NCBI RefSeq assembly: GCF_954871325.1
Contig: NC_088776.1
Span: forward strand, 58,242,954 to 58,306,953
Direction: 5' to 3'
DNA: 64,000 nucleotides
DNA from: Gordionus sp. m RMFG-2023
Lineage: Eukaryota; Nematomorpha; Gordioida; Chordodea; Parachordodidae
Below, piece after piece: positions 1 through 10,620 of the stretch. The translations under genes were made by a program, and so were the position numbers. The notes below the pieces were generated by a model. That model worked only from the letters and a program-made list of their open reading frames with translations. It was not told where the DNA came from and made no database searches. Position 1 is the stretch's first letter. Every line of letters starts with the position of its first letter.

Positions 1-244
1 CATAATAATGAATAATTCTATATAAATTTTATTGATTACGGAAATACATGACCTTTTAATTTTTGTAAATTATTTAAATATTTCAAGAATATTCGATCAA
101 GTGCTTCTGACTTGTATAATCAGACTATGATAATAATTTATAATAAATATATTTTTAAATCATTAAATTTAAAGAAATGAAAACTACCGACAATTGAAGC
201 TACAAATATTGGGTTCTAGTAAGCAATAACATAAGGAAGAAATA

Positions 245-640
245 AATATAATTAATCTTGGAGGGAGAAGTGCCATTTGGCAAAAGAATCCTACAAGGAT
301 CTAAGGGAAAAATATATAGCTCCAGGAAAACCTTCTATTCTATTTAGTTTGGAAGCTTGGCCAAGCAAAGAATCAGACATGAGATATTTATAGAGATACG
401 AAAATATATTATGTTAAAGGTATTACCCATTAAAACTAAGATCATTGTAAATAGACTACGTATGGACATAAAATGAAAGAATAGAAAACTAAAGAGTTCA
501 GAAGCGATGGGCAGACTTAAGAAGGGAAACCAAAATTCCAATGGGCTCAAAGATTAAAAGTCATTGAATAAAATATTTGTTTAAAATGGAAAGAAATATT
601 GAAGGAGGATGAATAAAAAATAGAAAATCAAGCCATTATT
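245..640 (+). mobile_element. Decayed 3' fragment of an RTE-type LINE
   Basis: This stretch matches the 3' part of the RTE at 1949-5058 with many substitutions and small gaps. Shared landmarks include 'gacaaaagaatccc'-like sequence near 280, 'tctatttagtttggaagc' near 337, 'gaatcagac' near 370, and the run encoding the C-terminal 'gatgggca...ggccaaa...caatggg' segment near 505-545. All frames are broken, so it is an old, inactive copy. It ends in an A-rich tract near 610-640. Confidence 0.75.
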
Positions 641-1116
641 AATTAATACATTATTCTAATTACAAATATTTGTAAAGTAAAATCGATATATGGTAAGTGA
701 ATGATAATTCCTTGGGATAAAATCTATATATTTTTTTCTTATAAGGGGGGAGGAATATCTAAAATAAGAAGGGAGTATATTCCTTTATTCTGATTTTTAT
801 ACCCATCTAATAAGTAAAATAATATAAATATTATTTATTACTATTTATAAAATATATCCATATTAAAATAAACAATCTTAATTTAATACTGAGGGGTTTT
901 TAACCAGAAGAAGTTTGGAAAAAGAAATTGTTTATTTGAGGTAAATGACTTTTATACTTTATATAAATATACAAATATTTTTACAGATTTAAATATTATA
1001 TATTTTGCAAGCATTTGCAGAAAAAATATTATAGTATGAATATTTTAAATTAATAAATTATTGAACTCTATTTATATAATCATAACTAAATTTAACCAGT
1101 AAATCAAACTATTTTT
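641..1116. other. AT-rich spacer, no gene seen
   Basis: Very AT-rich sequence with no conserved frame. A G-run (745-752) is the only compositional break. It precedes an isolated signal-peptide exon. Confidence 0.5.
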
Positions 1117-1183
1117 ATGAAAATGAAACTAATTCTATTCATATGCATCTCTACTTATGTTAGAACTATTCCTGCTCAAAGAG
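1117..1183 (+). CDS. Orphan first exon (signal peptide) of the five-exon secreted gene family
   Basis: ATG at 1117 (a second in-frame ATG at 1123) opens a hydrophobic leader, MKLILFICISTYVRTIPAQ, followed by R and a single G before 'gtttaa'. The arrangement matches exon 1 of copies B and C: hydrophobic leader, then a phase-1 end at AG-A-G followed by the same unusual donor GTTTAA. No exons 2-5 follow within 15 kb. It could be the displaced first exon of copy A (exon 2 at 18084), which would need a 17-kb intron filled with transposons, or the remnant of a fourth copy. The flanks show no clear similarity to the B or C flanks. Functional status is unknown. Confidence 0.5.
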
Positions 1184-1939
1184 GTTTAACATTCATTTGT
1201 TTTTTATAATATTAATCTTATAAATATATAATCATATTAATCATACAAAAGTCATGTAAATGGCCAGATTTAATACTTCTTTTAACCGAGTAATTGTACA
1301 ATATAGTTTAATCGATGCAAAAATTACAAAATAAATTATGTTAAATTATAGAGCTCTAGTAATGTTTAGCGATTAATTAAGAATTGCTTAAGCTATTTCG
1401 TAACAATTTAAAACGAGCCCCTAAAACTCATATTAGGTAGAAATAAAATCGTCTAAATTTATACATTATGAACTTAAAATTTTATAAATAATATATAAGT
1501 TAATAATTTATAAATTTACAATATTGATGAAGAAAATAATTAGAAGCCTATTTTGCAATAAATAATCCAGAAAATCATACCTTTTTAAACCATGAAATTT
1601 CATTTTTAAAAACATGGTATTTGTCTTCAATCTGATTTTATATTATAAAATATTGATATTGTAAGAATAAAAATATATAAAAACATGAAATATTTGAATA
1701 CTATTTTATAAAATTTTATTTTTGAAGAATCAACCAAATTGTGTAATATAAAATATAATTTGAAATTTTAAGCATTTAAAAAAAATACATCGCTATTTTA
1801 GAAAAAATTTTCTAGTTGGATTTTTAGATTTAAAGCGTCAAAATATTATTGATAATGATAAATATATTAAAATTTTATTAAATTCAATAACAGCACGTTA
1901 TCTTTATATTTAAGTTTAAATATACTTTTTATTAAATAT
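1184..1939. other. AT-rich spacer or intron, no gene seen
   Basis: No conserved frame or repeat was recognised between the orphan exon and the RTE insertion. If the exon at 1117 is live, this is intron. Confidence 0.4.
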
Positions 1940-1951
1940 AATGTTGTTGGG

Positions 1952-2014
1952 TGGCCTAATGGGTAAGATGTAGGCTTGGAAACACGAGCATGAACAAGGA
2001 CGCTGGTTCAATCC
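1952..2014 (+). promoter_or_regulatory. tRNA-like Pol III A box and B box at the 5' end of the RTE
   Basis: An A-box-like TGGCCTAATGG (1952-1962) and a B-box-like GGTTCAATCC (2005-2014) lie about 40 bp apart, close to the spacing in tRNA genes. The left target duplication sits immediately before this segment, so the tRNA-like head inserted together with the LINE. It does not fold as a full tRNA by eye. Internal Pol III promoter function is inference. Confidence 0.6.
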
Positions 2015-2164
2015 TGGTAAGAACCATAAAAACTTTCAAGTTTTTCTTCGATGACTGATGTGTAAAGACATATGGTATGATGAATTTCGGAGCTTAGAGA
2101 TGACACCCCGGTCACCGACAGGCCTGGACAGCCGGGTGCTAAGGATACCTGTCCAATAAACAAA

Positions 2165-2482
2165 ATGAAGGACACAAATGAAAATATGAATATGAAAGCT
2201 AGGGCGTTCCCTCCATGCGACGCGCAGGGTGTAGACCTCCATCCTGTGAAAAATAAAGTAAAGGTCAAAGCAAAGAAGACAAGACTGGCAAGTTTGAATA
2301 TTGGGACGCTTAAAGGTAAGACGAGAGAATTGGCATCAATGTTGAACAGGAGAAAAGTTGATATAGCGTGCATACAAGAGACGAAATGGAAAGGACAGAA
2401 GACTTTGATGATTGGAGATGGGTATAAATTGTACTATAATGGACTTGTTAGCAATAGGAACGGTGTCGGCATCATCCTCTAA
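2165..2482 (+). pseudogene. RTE ORF, N-terminal endonuclease part (interrupted)
   Basis: ATG at 2165 begins a basic N-terminus followed by the first half of an endonuclease/exonuclease/phosphatase-fold domain: 'LASLNIGTLKGKTREL' (with the first catalytic Asn), 'DIACIQETKW' with the catalytic Glu, and 'RNGVGIIL'. The frame stops at 2482. Beyond it, 2490-2550 still encodes 'VEVNRISDRLMKIKLCIGQS' in another frame. A deletion near 2555-2570 then removes the segment leading to the DLNAHVG motif of the next ORF. The domain is therefore split and shortened. Confidence 0.8.
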
Positions 2483-2612
2483 CCTCCTCAGTTGTAGAAG
2501 TCAACAGGATCTCTGATAGACTAATGAAGATAAAACTCTGCATTGGTCAATCAATACTACACGCAAGGAAGAAGAGAAAGATGACTTTAGAGCTATCCTT
2601 GATGAAGCCGTA

Positions 2613-5042
2613 ATGGAAATCCCTAAGGATGACCTAGTCATAATTGGTGGTGACTTAAATGCGCATGTGGGGAAAGCAAGAGATAGCTACAAAAGGCATC
2701 ATGGTGGTTTTGGATACGGAGAAAGAAATGATGAAGGAGAGCACGTACTGAAATTTGCGCAAGCCTTCGACCTTGCCTTAACCAACACCTACTATAGGAA
2801 AAAAGATAGTCATTTAATAACATATGAAAGTGGTACTAGGAAAACACAGATAGATTACATGCTAATCTCTCGCAGAAGATTAAAAGATGTAATAGACTGC
2901 AAAGTCATCCCAGGAGAAGAGATCGCCGCGCAACACAAGCTACTAATCATGGATTTACAAATCTCAAATAAATCCACTCAAAATAAGATAAAACTGGAAC
3001 CATGCATCAAATGGGGCAAATTAAAAACAATGACAGATGCCTTTGCAATCAATGCAAACATTGAAACAATAAATTGCTCACAAGTCAGTGAAAAAATCTG
3101 GACAGACCTTTCATCCAGATTAATAGACACTGCAAAATCGACGCTAGGCTTGACAAGAGGAGGCAACAAATCACACAAAGAACTATGGTGGTGGAATCAA
3201 GAGGTACAAACCACTATACAGGAGAAAAAAGCCCTTTATAAAATATGGTACAAATCCAAAAATGCAGATGACAAGTCAAGATACAAAAAATCCAAGAGAT
3301 TAGCTACAAAGGCGGTGGCTAGGGCCAAATCTATGGCATACGATGACATGTACGAAGATCTACATACCAAAGAAGGGCAAAATAAAATATACAGATTAGC
3401 CAAACAGCGAGAAAAGAACTCTAGGGATATAAACGGAGCTCCGAAAGTAATCAAAAATAAAGATGGGAAATTGATAATAAAGGAAAAAGAAATAATGAAT
3501 AGATGGAAAGAATATTTTCAGGAGCTTCTCAACTTTAATTCCCACATATTGCATCTCGACGAACACTCCCCTTGTCAGAACCTTGTACAACCTATAACAG
3601 AACAAGAAATAATCACATGCCTCAAGCATATGAAAAACAACAAAGCTAGGGGTCCAGACGATATTCCAATAGAAAGCCTTAAAGCACTAGGAGATGATGG
3701 AATACATCTCCTCACAAATCTGTACAATAAAATACTTGGAAATGAAGAGGTACCCCAAAAATGGAGGCAGAGCTATCTAGTTCCTATCTTCAAAAATAAA
3801 GGGGATCCACACAATTGTCAAAATTACAGGGGCATAAAACTAATGTCACACTGTCTAAAACTATACGAAAAAATAATAGAAAAAAGATTAAGAGATATAA
3901 TCGAAATAGGAGAGACACAGTTTGGCTTTATGCCTGGAAGATCAACAACCGATGCTATCCATGCAATTAGGCAAATGAGTGAAAAATACAGGGAAAAGAA
4001 CAAAAAGCTACACATGGTCTTTCTCGATAGAATCCCAAGAAAACTTATCTGGTGGGCGCTATGCCACAAAAAAGTTCCCGAAAAATATATAAGAATAATA
4101 GAGGATATGTATATGGGACATACAACAATGGTCCGTAGCACAACAGGTACTTCAGCAGGCTTTACAATAGCCGAAGGAGTTCATCAAGGGTCGGCTCTCA
4201 GCCCACTTCTCTTCATTACAGTAATAGATGTATTAGCACAGTCTATACCTCAAACAGTCCCGTGGAATATGATATTTGCAGATGATATTGTGATACTTGC
4301 CGAATCCAAGGATGAAATGAAAGAAAGGTTAGTGAATTGGATAAATATCCTAGAAACGCACGGATTAAAGGTAAATAGAGAAAAGACGGAGTATATGGTG
4401 ATAGGAGGAGATGAAACGGAGAGTATTGATATAAATGATTGGCAGATATCCGCAATTGAAAGCTGCAAATATTTGGGCTCCACTATACAAACAAACGGCC
4501 CAATAGAAAAAGAGATAAAGAATAAGATTAATCAAGGGTGGTTAAAGTGGAGATCTTTATCTGGAGTGCTATTTGACAAAAGAATCCCACACAAATTAAA
4601 GGGAAAAATTTACAGTTCCATAGTACAACCAACTATTCTATATAGTTCGGAAACATGGCCAACCAAAGAATCAGACGAGAGAAGTCTACAAACTATGGAG
4701 ATGAGAATGCTGAGGATGATTGCTGGGGTAACAAGAAAGGATAAGGTGCGCAGTACAAGAATACTAAATAGTTTAAAGGTAGTGCCCATTAAGACTAAGT
4801 TAATGGTAAACAGACTTAGGTGGTATGGGCACACAATGAGAAGGCCTATGAACTACATAGGAAATAAAGTTGAAAGATTGGAAGTGATGGGCAAACGTAA
4901 AAGAGGAAGGCCAAAACTTCAATGGGGCCATAAAGTTAGAGCCAATATAAAGAAGTATAAAATAGATAAAAGAGATTGTACGAATAACATAAAGTGGAGA
5001 GAGATGTTGAAGGAGCTTACCACCAGAAAAGGTGAAAGCTAA
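2613..5042 (+). pseudogene. RTE ORF, endonuclease C-terminal half plus reverse transcriptase; catalytic motif A deleted
   Basis: An 809-codon open frame. Residues 10-90 complete the endonuclease: 'VIIGGDLNAHVG' and 'KTQIDYMLISRR', and a following 'QHKLLIMDL' with the catalytic His. Residues 300-620 are reverse transcriptase: 'NKARGPDDIPIESLK', 'YRGIKLMSHCLKLYEK', 'TQFGFMPGRST', 'EGVHQGSALSPLLF' and the active-site 'IFADD' at 554-558. At 472 the sequence reads VFLD-RIPRK. RTE enzymes normally have about six more residues here between two aspartates, so motif A has been cut by an in-frame loss, probably between repeated GAT codons. The C-terminus carries the usual 'RRLRWYGH'-type segment ('VNRLRWYGHTMRR') and 'GKRKRGRPKLQW'. 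The long open frame suggests a fairly young copy, but it cannot encode a working enzyme. Confidence 0.9.
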
Positions 5043-5067
5043 AGAGAAAAAAAAAAAAAATGTTGTT

Positions 5068-6534
5068 ATCAAGTGCTCCTGTAGAGCGTTTATTCAGTCT
5101 AGGAAGCTCATTTTTGGAGAGAAACGAGCGCTCTCCTAGATAAATTTTTGAAATCCAATTGTTGTTATAAGCAAATAAACATTAAATTCAAATTTTTATA
5201 AAATATTTTTTTCAATGCTAGGATATTTTTATTCGATGTAAATATAAATATTCTATTTTCCTATATTTTTTTCGGTTTACTTATTTTTTATAAATAAATT
5301 GTATTTTTTTTTTAAACAAATGATTTATAATTTGTATATCATAATTTTTTTATATTAAATAAATTCGTTTAGTAAATAAATGCGATATATGAATGTTGTA
5401 TAAATTAACTTATAATGTTACTAGTTACTTTTGAAAAACAACTGTAACTAATAACTAGTTATATTTTTGCCAATGTAACTAATAACTATGACTAGTATGT
5501 TTCAAAAGTAACTCTAACAACACTATACCCTTTCTACCCATTAGCTATAAAAAAATTCAAATGTGTAAATAACTATTATGACAATTGTCAAATTTCTATG
5601 GTACATCCTTATTTAAATTTAAATTTATATTTGTTAAATAATAGTGATTATATCTTTCGGTCAAAATTTTATATTAACATAAAATTTATATATCATTTTA
5701 ATGAGTCATTTTTATTTACTTAGTATTTAAATTTAATCGGTGAAAATTTTTTAACATTTTTTTTATATCATTTTAACATTACATTTTTTTTATTTGTATT
5801 TCCCACAATTAGTTATTTTTTTTATTGTTGAAAAGATATATAAAGAAAAATTGTTTTTGGTGAAAGTAGTTAATAAAAAATAAAAATGTAATTTATATAA
5901 AAATAAAATATAAAAATCATGATATTATTACTTAATAGAAAATTCTATTCAATTCCTACAATATTTAAAGTTTATTATTTTACCCATTTGCTTCAAAAAA
6001 ATTCAAAAAAAAAACAAACTCATTGTTCTATTATACACAGCGTCTACATGACAGGATTTTCACAGGATGCAACCCTTCAATAACCTTTGCCTACCCCCCT
6101 AAAAAATTTTCGAAAGGATTTATTTTTAAGAAAATAAATTCAATTAAATCCTCCATTATTTACAATGAATTTTTTATTATAACTTTATGAGCTTGCTGAA
6201 ATATCTAAACCTTTTAAATTTAATTAAAAGGTTTTATTTGGAAAACAATATGTATAATTGTTTGCAATATATAGATTTAATTGATGAATTGCATTATAAT
6301 AGTTCTATAATAAAAGTATTAATTTTTACAGCAATCAATTTTACATGTTTACAATATATATTTTTTACTTTCCTTTAAAATGAGGAATATTCTTTACTTT
6401 CAAAATTATATTTATTTTCCTTAATATTTTGCATATTATTTTTGATAAAAAATTATTCCATAAAAATTTATTTTTTATTATAAATGTTAAAGAAATGTAA
6501 ATATATTATTTTTGAATCTGTTTATTTTCTTCAT
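5068..6534. other. AT-rich spacer with a small palindromic repeat
   Basis: No gene seen. Around 5424-5515 is a foldback of TAACTAATAACTAGT-type sequence flanked by inverted 'agttacttttgaaa' (5425-5440) and 'tttcaaaagtaact' (5500-5514), ending in AACAACACTA, which looks like a MITE remnant. Near 6040-6075 the stretch ending 'gacaggattttcacagga' recurs inverted at about 16850-16885. A 63-codon open frame at 6187-6378 has no recognisable content. Confidence 0.45.
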
Positions 6535-7130
6535 TTTTTATCGTTTATATAACATTTTTACAAACTAAAATTAGAATATAATATTAAAAGGTTAACTTAT
6601 AAAACGCAAAGTAAAACTAAAAAAATATATAATTTGAATAAGTGAATACGCGTTACATAATACAATTCATAATAAGATCATTATTCAACATTCTCCTTCA
6701 TCTAAAAGAAGCCTTCCCATAGAATCTTCCTTGTCATATTATGTTTGTTGTCTAAGTGTTTACTTAGTTATCAAGTTGTTTCATCATCGTAATCGATGGC
6801 TCCTCCCAATCGTTGGTTTGTTTAAATCGATTTTGCACGTTGATTTGTTTAAAGCTTGATATCCTTATCGTAAGTTGTCTTTATAAATCATGATTTCATC
6901 ATGTAGTTTGCTTGGTAATGCTCAGTCGTTATTATTATCATTTTTCAAAATTGTTATTATCATCAGTAAGTTACGAATAATTAGAAATAATAATTCATCA
7001 AGTTGGATATAAGAATAAGTGAAGAATGATAAATCATTAAGATTGTTATATAATATTTTTAGCTTTTTCATTTTTGCGTTCAAAATACCTTTATCTGTCT
7101 TAATTTTGAACATCATATCACTTTCTTTGT
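6535..7130 (-). repeat. Second copy of the gypsy 3' end (candidate LTR plus internal sequence)
   Basis: This block repeats 7195-7740 at moderate identity. On the minus strand both copies read: internal sequence, a purine-rich tract (..GAAGGAGAA in this copy), then TGTT at 6690, which looks like a polypurine tract followed by an LTR start. The lower boundary is not defined. Confidence 0.5.
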
Positions 7131-7194
7131 GTGTGACCATGCCTTTACACCATTGGAGACTAATAAAAAATTATTCTAAATGTTCTCTTTATTA

Positions 7195-7740
7195 CTTTTT
7201 TTTATCGTTTATATAATATTTAACAAACTAAAATTATAATATAAATTAAAAGGTTAAGTAATAAAACGAAAAGTAACACTAAAATAAAAATATAATTTGA
7301 ATAAGTTATTAATTAAATGAATGCGAGTTACATTATAAACATTTACTATTTAATAATCAAATATATAATATTTTAATTAATTGATTCTTATAATATAACA
7401 TTCTCCCGTCTTCTAAAAAAGCCTTCCCATAAGTTCATCTAAGCAGTCCTAGCAGGTTGTCGCATAAGTCATCTCAATCGTTGGCTTGTCAAAATCGTTT
7501 ATTGTGTTTGTACGTTGGTTTGTTTAAATCTCTGAGTTTGCACGTTGGTTTGTTAAATCGTAAGCTTGATATCCTTATCGTAAGTTGTCCTTATAAATGT
7601 GAACTTTCAGTCGTTATTATTATCAATTTTTAAAATTGTTATTATCCGTCAGTTACGATTAATTAGAAATAATAATTCATCAATTTGGATATAAAAATAA
7701 GTGAAGAATATTGTTATATTAAATTTTCAGCTTTTTAATT
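7195..7740 (-). repeat. Candidate 3' LTR and adjacent internal sequence of the gypsy-like element
   Basis: On the minus strand the purine tract GAAGACGGGAGAA is followed by TGTTATATTATAAG (downward from 7400), the expected polypurine tract and LTR start. The same order occurs at 6535-7130, so two 3' ends lie in tandem. I could not find a matching 5' LTR above 11.8 kb. Confidence 0.5.
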
Positions 7741-7815
7741 TTTCGCGTTTTAGTGTCCAATTTATTTTTCGCGTTTTAGTGTCCGATTTATTTTTTCTCG
7801 TTTTAGTGTTTAAAT
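7735..7815. repeat. Short tandem repeat, about 25-bp unit, three copies
   Basis: The unit 'tttttcgcgttttagtgtcc' recurs three times with drift (cgcg, cgcg, ctcg). It lies between the candidate LTR and the integrase region. Confidence 0.7.
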
Positions 7816-8109
7816 TTATTTTTATTTTATAATTTCTCTCTCTTTAAAAAAAAATTTTAATTTCACACCCAAATTAAAATTCAAAAAGTGTATTTTTAAA
7901 ATAATAATTCTTCATAAGATAATTTTTAGAAAATGATCTCCTCATCACATCTTTTAAATTTTTTTCTAAAATGAAGATGTTTAGTTTTTACATAACTTCT
8001 CTTTTATAATACTCTTATTTGTCTCCAAAGCAAATTTCAAAAACTTTTTATCACATTAAGTATTACTTTAAGAGTTAATTTATTTTATAATTTTCTAATA
8101 TCTGCATTA

Positions 8110-9995
8110 TTAACTTTTTTAATAACAATGCGTTCTACCTGGCCATTGGATTGCTGGTGATATGCGGATGTGAGCACATGTATAATACCATAATCATTGC
8201 AAAATTTTTTAAAATCATTACTTGTGAAGTTAGTGCCGTTATCAGTAACTATAGTTTTAGGTATTTCATATAGCGAAATAGTTTAAAAAATTTCTTTTAA
8301 AGTAATATCGGTCGTAATATTTTAACAAGAACAATAATTAGAAATTTACTCTAGGCATCGACTATTATCAACCAATTTCTTGCAAAGAACGGATTCGCAT
8401 AATCTATGTGTATCCTTTCAAATAGTTTAGTTGCCGAATCCCATGGGTTTTGTATCTTTTTAGGATTGTCGTGATGTTACAATCGTCACAACCTTTCACT
8501 TACATATCTATTTCATAATTTATATCAGACCACCACATGTAATCTTTGGCTAAGGATTCTTCTCCCAAGTGACCTTCATGTAATGACTGTAATACATTTT
8601 TTCTCATAGACGATGGAATTATGATTTTGTTGCTTTTGTAAAGACAATCCTTAATTATACTTTATTCCAATTCAATGTTTTTATAGATATCATTTTTTAT
8701 AGGTTTGTTGTTCTTAATATCATTTATGATTAGTTTTAATTCAATATCTTTCAAAGTTTCAACACGTATTTGATTAAAATTGATCAAAGTCATTTATTAT
8801 TGTGATATTTTCAACAACTTCATCATGACATTCTTGTGGCCTTCTCGAGAGACAATCAGGAACGACATTATATTTACCGGCTTTATACTTAATATTAAAA
8901 TCATATCCCCATAATGTTATATTCTACTTCTGGAGTCTTAAGGAGATAGTACTAATATCCTTAAGACCCTTGGTAAAGATGTGAACAAGAGGTTTATGGT
9001 CACTAATAATTGTAAATTTTGTGCCGATTAAGTATTCCTGGAATCTATTTATAGCGAACATAATAGCGAGAGCCACACGATCAATATTGGTATAGTTCAT
9101 TTCATTTTAATAAAGTTCTCGACGCAAAAGCTTTTGGTTTTTCTTTGCAGTCTTTTTCAGTATAAAATAATACAGCTCTAAAACCACATTTAGATGCGTC
9201 AGTGGCTATTCCTATAGGTAATTCAGGGTTAAAATATGTCAAGGCAGGAGGAAGACCAATCAACATCTTAAGATCATTAGAATCTACAGTGCTCTAAGTT
9301 CCAAGTCCATTTTTCTTTGTTGACGATTTTATATAGAGGATCGGTTATTTCTGCAAAATTGTTCAAAAATTTTCTATAGTAGCCAGCGATTCCCAGAAAT
9401 GTTGATAATTCAGCAGCTGATATTGGTTCTGGCACTTTAAATATTGCTTCAATTTTGTCATGATTAGCAATCCCCTGTAAATGTCATGACCCAGAAACCT
9501 CATTTTATTTTTAAGGAACACACTTTTGTTAAAGTTATGTACTAGCCCAAACGACGATATTCTATCAAACACTTTTTTATGTTATCTAGGTGAGCTTCAT
9601 CGTTTTTCCCAGTTATAAGTAAATAATCAATATAAAATATAATGTCTTCCATGTCACCGAAGATTTAGTCCATGATCTGTTGGAAAATTGCAGATGAGGT
9701 CTTTAACCCAAAAGGAAGTTTAGTAAATCAGTAATATCCATTGTGCGTACATATAGTTAAAATATTTCTGCAACTTTTATTAATCAGCACCTGTAAGAAA
9801 GCATTTTTAAAGTCAATCTTTGTAAATTTCTTTCCTTCTGAAAGTTTAGCTATTAGATCATTGATTCGTGGTAGTGGGTATCTGAAATCTTCTAGAGCTG
9901 GGTTTACGGTGTCCTTAAAATCAGCGCAAAGTCTAATGCTCCCATTATCTTTGTAGACGTCGGTAATAGGACTTGCCCATCGAACATCATTCACC
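8110..9995 (-). pseudogene. Gypsy pol remnant: reverse transcriptase, RNase H, integrase
   Basis: Reverse transcriptase: 'VRWASPITDVYKDNGSIRL' near 9960 and 'YPLPRINDLIAKLS' near 9870. The active-site tetrad near 9623-9634 reads YIDY, with the second aspartate replaced. 'FLGHDI' lies near 9485. RNase H: 'ISDHKPLVHIFTKG' near 8995. Integrase: an HHCC zinc-binding segment ('SLHEGHLGEES...' to '..KGCDDC') near 8480-8590, then '[10 protein letters not shown]' and '[11 protein letters not shown]' near 8130-8260 of the DDE core. Stops and frameshifts break it, so it is inactive. Confidence 0.85.
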
Positions 9996-10325
9996 GGCTC
10001 AATAATTTTATCATGTATCCATTTTTTAAGTTAATTGCTCACAAGTCAATTTTTGAATAAGGAATACGTCTAGATGGTATAATTTTAGGTTGGGCATCTC
10101 TTTTTAAATGTAACTTGACACTTTCTTTGTTGATTGGCCCGTTAGTTAATTTGGTTCGTACTCTTTTATCAATTTTTTTATTTCATCTTCGTAATTTGTG
10201 TCAATATTTGTTATAAATTTATTTAAAATATTTTTGAAAGAGTTGATCCATGTACGTCTCCAACAAGACATTTTTCCTAGACTCAACGACTACCGCTTGT
10301 AAATATTTTGAGATACCTTCATAAG

Positions 10326-10535
10326 TCACTTTAACTTGTGTAATGCCGATGATATAATTAAATTTCTGTCATAAGCGGTAAGTTGTAACTCGGATCTTTT
10401 AACATATCTAATACCAAGTTTAGCCAGACCATGAGGTATGATGATGTGTTTGGATCCCGTATTAACTTGCATAGTTGTTATGATATCATTCACTATTAAA
10501 GTAGTCATAAATGCCTTATCTTTAACATTAAGCAT
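10326..10535 (-). pseudogene. Gypsy aspartic protease-like segment with altered active site
   Basis: A 69-codon frame containing 'MQVNTGSKHIIIP'. Retroelement aspartic proteases have D-T/S-G at this position; here Asn replaces the catalytic Asp. It lies between the Gag tail and reverse transcriptase, as expected for the gypsy order. Assigned on motif and context only. Confidence 0.6.
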
Positions 10536-10620
10536 ATCCCCAGAAAGTTGTTAATGTTAAAATCGCTATCATCTTTGTTTTTTGTAGAGTCGACTTTCTC
10601 TTTAACAATTTCTTAAATAC

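Larger units (their letters stand above)
1949..5058 (+). mobile_element. Full-length RTE-clade LINE retrotransposon with tRNA-like 5' head
   Basis: The element lies between identical 9-bp target duplications AATGTTGTT (1940-1948 and 5059-5067, the right one merging with the tail). In order it holds a tRNA-like head (about 1949-2030), a GC-richer 5' leader (2030-2164), an apurinic-type endonuclease domain, a reverse transcriptase, a basic C-terminal region and, 8 nt after the stop, an A tract (5047-5060). The absence of a real 3' UTR is typical of this copy and of the copy at 15307-15760. The clade call rests on the endonuclease start ('LASLNIGTLKGKTREL', 'CIQETKW') and the 'NNKARGPDDIP' and 'YRGI' RT segments. 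Internal lesions make this copy inactive. Confidence 0.85.

Noticed and set aside
2008-5072. Minus-strand frames across the RTE
   Set aside because: Antisense shadows of the endonuclease-reverse transcriptase ORF.
5400-5520. hAT MITE at the TAACTAGTTA palindrome
   Set aside because: Inverted ends are visible but no matching 8-bp target duplication, so it is kept only as a repeat remark.
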